The position numbers and the translations under genes are program-made. A DNA stretch of 19,770 nucleotides from Ignavibacteriales bacterium (GTDB lineage Bacteria; Bacteroidota; Ignavibacteria; Ignavibacteriales; Ignavibacteriaceae): NCBI GenBank assembly GCA_027349615.1, contig DAIEML010000010.1, positions 1 to 19,770 of the forward strand, given 5' to 3'. This document shows, one piece after another, positions 15,420 through 19,770 of this stretch. How positions within the stretch are numbered: position 1 is the stretch's first letter; every line of letters begins with the position of its first letter. Under the pieces are notes generated by a model. The model saw only the letters and a list, made by a program, of their open reading frames with translations. It had not been told where the DNA came from and ran no database searches.

Positions 15420-18176
15420 ATGAATAAAAGAGTGTTTTACCTGTTTGTTTTTTTTACGGCTGCATTTTCTTTGCAGATTGATTTTGCTCAATCAATATAT
15501 TTAAAGCAGCAAAATATTCAGCCTGATTTTCTAAGAGGTGCACCAGTAACAAAAGAAAACCTTTCTTCACGGCGTGCTTGGGAATTTATGAGATTAAGAG
15601 ATCCTTATACTAATAAAATTCCAGCAAACATTTCTTTACTTGAAAGAAAATTTGCCAAACAACTCCCTACTGATAAATTATTCAGACTTCAGAAAAGCAG
15701 TCAAATATTTTCTTCAAACTGGACTTTTCGCGGCCCATTTAATCAAGGCGGCAGATCTAGAGCTATTGCAGTTGATGTAAATAATCCAAACATTGTGTTA
15801 GCTGGCGGAGCTACAGGCGGTATGTGGCGCTCTACAGATAACGGACAGAGCTGGACAAAAGTTACCACATCTCAAGATTCAGTTCAAACAGTTACTTGTA
15901 TTGTGCAAGATACCAGAGCAGGTAAAACAAATAATTGGTATTACGGAACTGGTGAGTATTCATCGAACCTTCAACTGCCGGATAACGGTGCCGGATTTAC
16001 AACATTTTTAGGTGCAGGAATTTTCAAATCAACTGACGATGGAGTAACCTGGAATAGGCTAACATCGACAATGCCGAACTATTCACCAACATTTACAAAT
16101 CCATTTCAGATTGTTTGGAACTTAGCGATTGATACTTCCAGCATATCTGAAGATATTGTTTATGCAGCAGTATATAGTGGAATTTTTCGTTCATCAGATG
16201 GCGGTGCAAACTGGACTCAAGTTTTGGGAAACGGCAATAACTCAGTTTATACAAATGTTGCTGTAACTAGTAAAAGCGATGTTTACGCAGCGTTAAGCAA
16301 TGGAACAACTCAAGGAATTTGGCATTCAGCTAACGGAATTAACGGCTGGACTGATATTACTCCCGGAACCTTTCCTACGGTTTATTCTCGAATAGTAATT
16401 GCCAATTCTCCAACAAATTCGAGTGTACTTTATGCTCTTGCCAATACTCCGGGAAGCGGTATGCCAGGCGACCCTTCAAACGGCACGGATGACTACCAAA
16501 GTCTTTTTAAATACAGTGCTGCTTCTAATAGCTGGACAAATTTAACAAATAACTTACCTGATTGGAATGGGAATGTTGGCGGTTATTCTTCGCAAGGAAG
16601 TTATGACATGGTTATCCGTGTTAGTCCTTCAGATTCTAATTTTGTTATAATAGGCGGTACAAACTTATATAGAACCACGGATGGATTTGCAACTAAGTTG
16701 GGTAATGCAGACTGGATCGGCGGCTACTCAACAGCTAACGATATTTCTTCATATACCAATCAGCATCCGGATGAGCATGATCTTTTTTATTTATCCTCAA
16801 ATCCGAAAGTTGTTTATTCGGCAAACGACGGCGGTGTAAGCTATACAACCGATGCGACTGCTTCTACAGTAAATTGGACAAGTATGAACAATGGAATTAC
16901 AACAACACAATTTTATTCGGTTGCACTTGATCATGCAACTGCAAATTCTCCAATGATTGTTGGCGGAATGCAGGATAACGGAAATATGATGGACACAACT
17001 TGGACAGAAAATTCCAGTTGGGTTGTGCTTCCTTATGGCGGTGACGGTTGTATTTCCGCAGTAGCTGATGGCGGAAACTATATTTATTTCTCAACTCAAA
17101 ACGGAAATATTATGGAAGGAAAAGTATCCGATCAGACTGGGGCTTTAATCAAACCTGCTGGTGCAAGCGGATATCTCTTCGTAACTCCTTATGTTCTTGA
17201 TCCGACCAATACAGGTATTATTTATATAGCTGCCGGAGGATTTATTTGGAGAAATACTGATTTACTTAGCATACCAATTGGCACAGATAGCGCTACAACA
17301 ATTAACTGGACACAGTTTACTAACATTGATACAAACAGCACCATCAGTGCTCTTGCAGTCTCTACTTCTCCAGCGCATATTCTTTATTACGGAACATCAG
17401 ATGGAAAAGTTTTCAAAGTAAGCGGTGCGGATCAAGGAAATCCAACTTCCCAAAATATTACTTCATCAAACTTCCCTGCGGGATATGTAAATAGCATCGC
17501 TGTTGATCCTTCAAATGCTAATAATATTTTGGTTGACTTCTCGAACTACAATATTCTTAGTATTTTTTATTCCACAGATGGAGGATCTAACTGGACAGCC
17601 GTTTCAGGTAATCTAGAACAAAACACAGATGGAACTGGAAACGGTCCTTCAGTTCGAGCTGTTAATATTTTAAATGTTAACGGAAGTAAAATTTATTATG
17701 CTGGCACCAGCACTGGTTTGTACGCAACTACAACATTAAATGGAATGTCGACAGTTTGGATTCAACAAGGCACAGGCAATATTGGAATGATTGATGCGGA
17801 AAGTATCGACACAAGAAATAACGACGGAACAGTAGTGGTCGGCACTTTTGGAAACGGAGTTTACGGCACTAGAGTTACCACAACAGGAATCAATAACCAA
17901 AAGACAGAACCAATTTCATTTTCTCTTTCACAGAATTATCCGAATCCATTCAATCCTTCAACAATTATAAAATATAGTATTCCGGCAAATGAATTTGTAA
18001 GATTGAAAGTTTTTAATTTGCTAGGACAACAAGTAGCAACTTTAGTAAACAATTTTCAACAATCGGGAATTCATGAAGTTAATTTTGATGCTTCAAGATT
18101 TTCAAGCGGAGTTTATTTTTACAAATTAGAAGCTGGTAATTACTCAGATATAAAGAAAATGATTCTAATCAAATAA
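15420..18176 (+). CDS. Secreted BNR/beta-propeller protein with T9SS C-terminal sorting domain
   Basis: A 918-residue protein with an N-terminal signal peptide (about 1-24, ending near FAQS). The Asp-box (BNR, S-x-D-x-G-x-x-W) repeats WRSTDNGQSWTKV (136-148), FKSTDDGVTWNRL (202-214), FRSSDGGANWTQV (256-268) and FYSTDGGSNWTAV (716-728) indicate one or two sialidase/sortilin-like beta-propellers. RGPFNQGGRSRAIAVD (104-119) opens the first. The last 88 residues (831-918) form a Por/T9SS type A sorting domain: SQNYPNPFNPSTIIKYSIP, VFNLLGQQVATL and SGVYFYKLEAG. It is therefore exported through the outer membrane and anchored or released. No sialidase catalytic residues are evident, so a binding or structural role is as likely as an enzymatic one. 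AAAGGA lies 5 nt before the ATG. A strong terminator follows. Confidence 0.93.
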   Translation: MNKRVFYLFVFFTAAFSLQIDFAQSIYLKQQNIQPDFLRGAPVTKENLSSRRAWEFMRLRDPYTNKIPANISLLERKFAKQLPTDKLFRLQKSSQIFSSNWTFRGPFNQGGRSRAIAVDVNNPNIVLAGGATGGMWRSTDNGQSWTKVTTSQDSVQTVTCIVQDTRAGKTNNWYYGTGEYSSNLQLPDNGAGFTTFLGAGIFKSTDDGVTWNRLTSTMPNYSPTFTNPFQIVWNLAIDTSSISEDIVYAAVYSGIFRSSDGGANWTQVLGNGNNSVYTNVAVTSKSDVYAALSNGTTQGIWHSANGINGWTDITPGTFPTVYSRIVIANSPTNSSVLYALANTPGSGMPGDPSNGTDDYQSLFKYSAASNSWTNLTNNLPDWNGNVGGYSSQGSYDMVIRVSPSDSNFVIIGGTNLYRTTDGFATKLGNADWIGGYSTANDISSYTNQHPDEHDLFYLSSNPKVVYSANDGGVSYTTDATASTVNWTSMNNGITTTQFYSVALDHATANSPMIVGGMQDNGNMMDTTWTENSSWVVLPYGGDGCISAVADGGNYIYFSTQNGNIMEGKVSDQTGALIKPAGASGYLFVTPYVLDPTNTGIIYIAAGGFIWRNTDLLSIPIGTDSATTINWTQFTNIDTNSTISALAVSTSPAHILYYGTSDGKVFKVSGADQGNPTSQNITSSNFPAGYVNSIAVDPSNANNILVDFSNYNILSIFYSTDGGSNWTAVSGNLEQNTDGTGNGPSVRAVNILNVNGSKIYYAGTSTGLYATTTLNGMSTVWIQQGTGNIGMIDAESIDTRNNDGTVVVGTFGNGVYGTRVTTTGINNQKTEPISFSLSQNYPNPFNPSTIIKYSIPANEFVRLKVFNLLGQQVATLVNNFQQSGIHEVNFDASRFSSGVYFYKLEAGNYSDIKKMILIK

Positions 18177-18201
18177 CTTATTTTAATTTGTTAACTTTTT
18201 G

Positions 18202-18233
18202 AAAGCCCTAAAGAAATCTTTAGGGCTTTTTTT
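18202..18233 (+). terminator. Rho-independent terminator after the T9SS protein gene
   Basis: AAAGCCCTAAAG (18202-18213) and CTTTAGGGCTTT (18218-18229) form a perfect 12 bp stem with an AAAT loop, running into a 7 nt T-run (18227-18233). It begins 25 nt after the stop codon. It closes the lipoprotein/T9SS unit and separates it from the permease. Confidence 0.93.
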
Positions 18234-18337
18234 ATCCTAATTTTGTCTGATTTTAAAATGTTTTTTCTTACCTTATTTAAAAAATAATTTGTAGTTTAGA
18301 ACCGCTTTATCATTACTTTTATTTTTGAAAGGAGTAT

Positions 18338-19770
18338 ATGACAGACAAGCCTAACTCTAACGCAGGGGAAAGCACTCCAAAAACATTCAAAAGAGAATTA
18401 AAGCTTCTTGATTCAACAATGCTTGTAATTGGTTCAATGATCGGTTCCGGAATATTTATTGTAAGCGCCGATATTGCAAGAACCGTGGGATCGCCGGGTT
18501 ACTTACTTTTAGTTTGGCTGATTACCGGTTTGGTTACAGTTAGCGCTGCGTTAAGCTACGGCGAGCTTGCCGGAATGCTTCCTCATGCCGGAGGCCAGTA
18601 TGTATATTTGCGTGAAGCTTATAATCCGCTTGTTGGTTTTCTTTACGGCTGGACTTTGTTTCTGGTAATTCAAACCGGAACCATTGCCGCAGTTGCTGTG
18701 GCTTTTGCAAAGTTTACGGCTGTGCTAATTCCGTGGTTCGGTGAGTCAAATATTTTATTTCAAATTTTTGGATTAAAGATTTCTTCAGCTCAAATTTTGG
18801 CAATCATTTCAATTGTAGTTCTTACCAACGTAAACATTCGAGGTTTGCGAACCGGGAAAATTGTTCAAGATATTTTTACTTCAACTAAAACCATTGCGCT
18901 TTTCGGATTAATTGTGCTTGCAATTTTTGTCGGAAAAAACCTTGTCGCTACCGGAAATAATTTTTCAAACTTTTGGAATCCAAGCTGGTCTCATTTATCA
19001 GATGGTAAAGTTGTTTCGATTGAGCCATTATCCGGAGTAATGCTGCTTGCTGCTATTGGTGTTGCGATGGTTGGCTCTCTTTTTTCAAGCGACGCATGGA
19101 ATAATATTACATTTACCGCGGGCGAAGTAATCAATCCCAAGAAAAATATACCGTTGAGTTTATTCTTAGGAACTCTTATTGTAACCATTTTATATATTCT
19201 TGCCAACGTAGGATATATTCTTGTTCTGCCGCTTCACGGAAATCCCGGTGGGATTGATACAATCGACAGAGGAATCCAATTCGCTTTAAGCGATAGGGTC
19301 GCTACCGCTGCTTCATCGCTAATTTTCGGAGCGCCGGCTGTTGTTATTATGGCTGTGTTAATAATGATTTCGACTTTCGGATGCAACAACGGATTAATCC
19401 TTTCCGGCGCGAGAGTATATTATGCAATGGCAAAAGATAATTTGTTCTTCAAAAAAATTGGAACGTTAAATAAAAATTCTGTTCCCGGAGTTGCGCTTAT
19501 TTTCCAGACAGTTTGGGCAAGCATACTTTGTTTATCCGGAACTTATAACGATCTTCTTGATTATGTAATCTTTGCAGTTTTAATTTTTTACATACTCACA
19601 ATTCTCGGAATTTTTATATTAAGAAAAAAACGGCCTGATGCTGAGCGTCCATATAAAGCATGGGGCTATCCGGTAATTCCCGCCGCATACATAATAGCTG
19701 CATTAGCCATTTGTATTGATCTGCTGATATTTAAACCTATGTATACCTGGCCTGGAGTTGTTATAGTTTT
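18338..19770 (+). CDS. APC superfamily amino acid permease (3'-truncated by window edge)
   Basis: 477 codons are visible and the frame is open to the right edge. The protein is a multi-helix amino acid transporter with the APC motifs GSMIGSGIF (32-40, TM1 substrate-binding bend), MLPHAGGQYVYLREAY (80-95), a TM6 region around GSLFSSDAWNNITF, AGEVINPKKNIP and PDAERPYKAWGYP near the visible end. These fit the LAT-type branch (SteT-like exchangers). The end of the gene is probably close, since family members are about 450-500 residues. AAAGGAG lies 3 nt before the ATG. It starts after the terminator at 18202-18233, so it should have its own promoter in 18234-18320, which I could not pin down. The substrate is not determinable by eye. 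Confidence 0.93.
   Translation, partial: MTDKPNSNAGESTPKTFKRELKLLDSTMLVIGSMIGSGIFIVSADIARTVGSPGYLLLVWLITGLVTVSAALSYGELAGMLPHAGGQYVYLREAYNPLVGFLYGWTLFLVIQTGTIAAVAVAFAKFTAVLIPWFGESNILFQIFGLKISSAQILAIISIVVLTNVNIRGLRTGKIVQDIFTSTKTIALFGLIVLAIFVGKNLVATGNNFSNFWNPSWSHLSDGKVVSIEPLSGVMLLAAIGVAMVGSLFSSDAWNNITFTAGEVINPKKNIPLSLFLGTLIVTILYILANVGYILVLPLHGNPGGIDTIDRGIQFALSDRVATAASSLIFGAPAVVIMAVLIMISTFGCNNGLILSGARVYYAMAKDNLFFKKIGTLNKNSVPGVALIFQTVWASILCLSGTYNDLLDYVIFAVLIFYILTILGIFILRKKRPDAERPYKAWGYPVIPAAYIIAALAICIDLLIFKPMYTWPGVVIV

Noticed and set aside
15420..18176. Possible sialidase activity for the BNR-repeat protein
   Set aside because: Asp-boxes are structural. I could not see the Arg triad, Tyr/Glu pair or FRIP-like motif of true sialidases, so no enzymatic function is assigned.

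Overview
The window looks like a chromosomal housekeeping segment from an AT-rich bacterium of the FCB group (Bacteroidota/Chlorobiota/Ignavibacteria), most likely an Ignavibacteria-type lineage. The main reasons are a large secreted protein ending in a type IX secretion (T9SS/Por) C-terminal sorting domain with the YPNPFNP signature, a bacterial geranylgeranylglyceryl-phosphate-synthase-family protein, AT-rich coding and intergenic DNA, and a mixture of genes with clear GAGG-type ribosome binding sites and genes with none. The taxonomic placement is inference. I saw no rRNA, tRNA, CRISPR array, prophage or insertion sequence.

Layout. (1) 1-2452, minus: the 3'-truncated homodimeric pyruvate dehydrogenase E1 (aceE), followed upstream by about 360 bp of non-coding DNA with an AT-rich inverted repeat. 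(2) 2814-3653, minus: a cytoplasmic alpha/beta hydrolase, divergent from a membrane-anchored DUF192 protein (3789-4352, plus). (3) 8007-4366, minus: a probable transcription unit tex, GGGP-synthase-family gene, gmhA. These are an RNA-binding Tex protein, a prenyl-glyceryl phosphate synthase and a sedoheptulose-7-phosphate isomerase that starts with TTG. (4) 8269-9075, plus: an exported dienelactone-hydrolase-family enzyme with a near-consensus sigma70 promoter and its own hairpin terminator. (5) 9261-11215, plus: a two-gene unit of a PLP-dependent methionine gamma-lyase/cystathionine gamma-lyase-family enzyme and an amidase_2 lipoprotein. (6) 11567-13102, plus: GH77 4-alpha-glucanotransferase (malQ), convergent with an APC amino-acid permease (14508-13138, minus). 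An octamer tandem repeat fills the junction. (7) 14926-18176, plus: a small lipoprotein of unknown function and a 918-residue secreted BNR/beta-propeller T9SS substrate, closed by a strong terminator. (8) 18338 to the right edge, plus: a second APC amino-acid permease, 3'-truncated.

Functionally the window mixes central carbon metabolism (PDH E1, MalQ), amino-acid uptake and sulfur amino-acid breakdown (two permeases, one lyase), envelope work (GmhA for heptose precursors, GGGP synthase for prenyl glycerol ether precursors, the amidase lipoprotein, the T9SS protein and its lipoprotein neighbour) and general RNA/transcription support (Tex). I found no clear sign of a new multi-gene system. The most interesting items are the archaeal-type lipid enzyme beside gmhA, the lyase lacking the canonical methionine gamma-lyase cysteine, the lipoprotein/T9SS pair of unknown function, and the octamer repeat between convergent genes.
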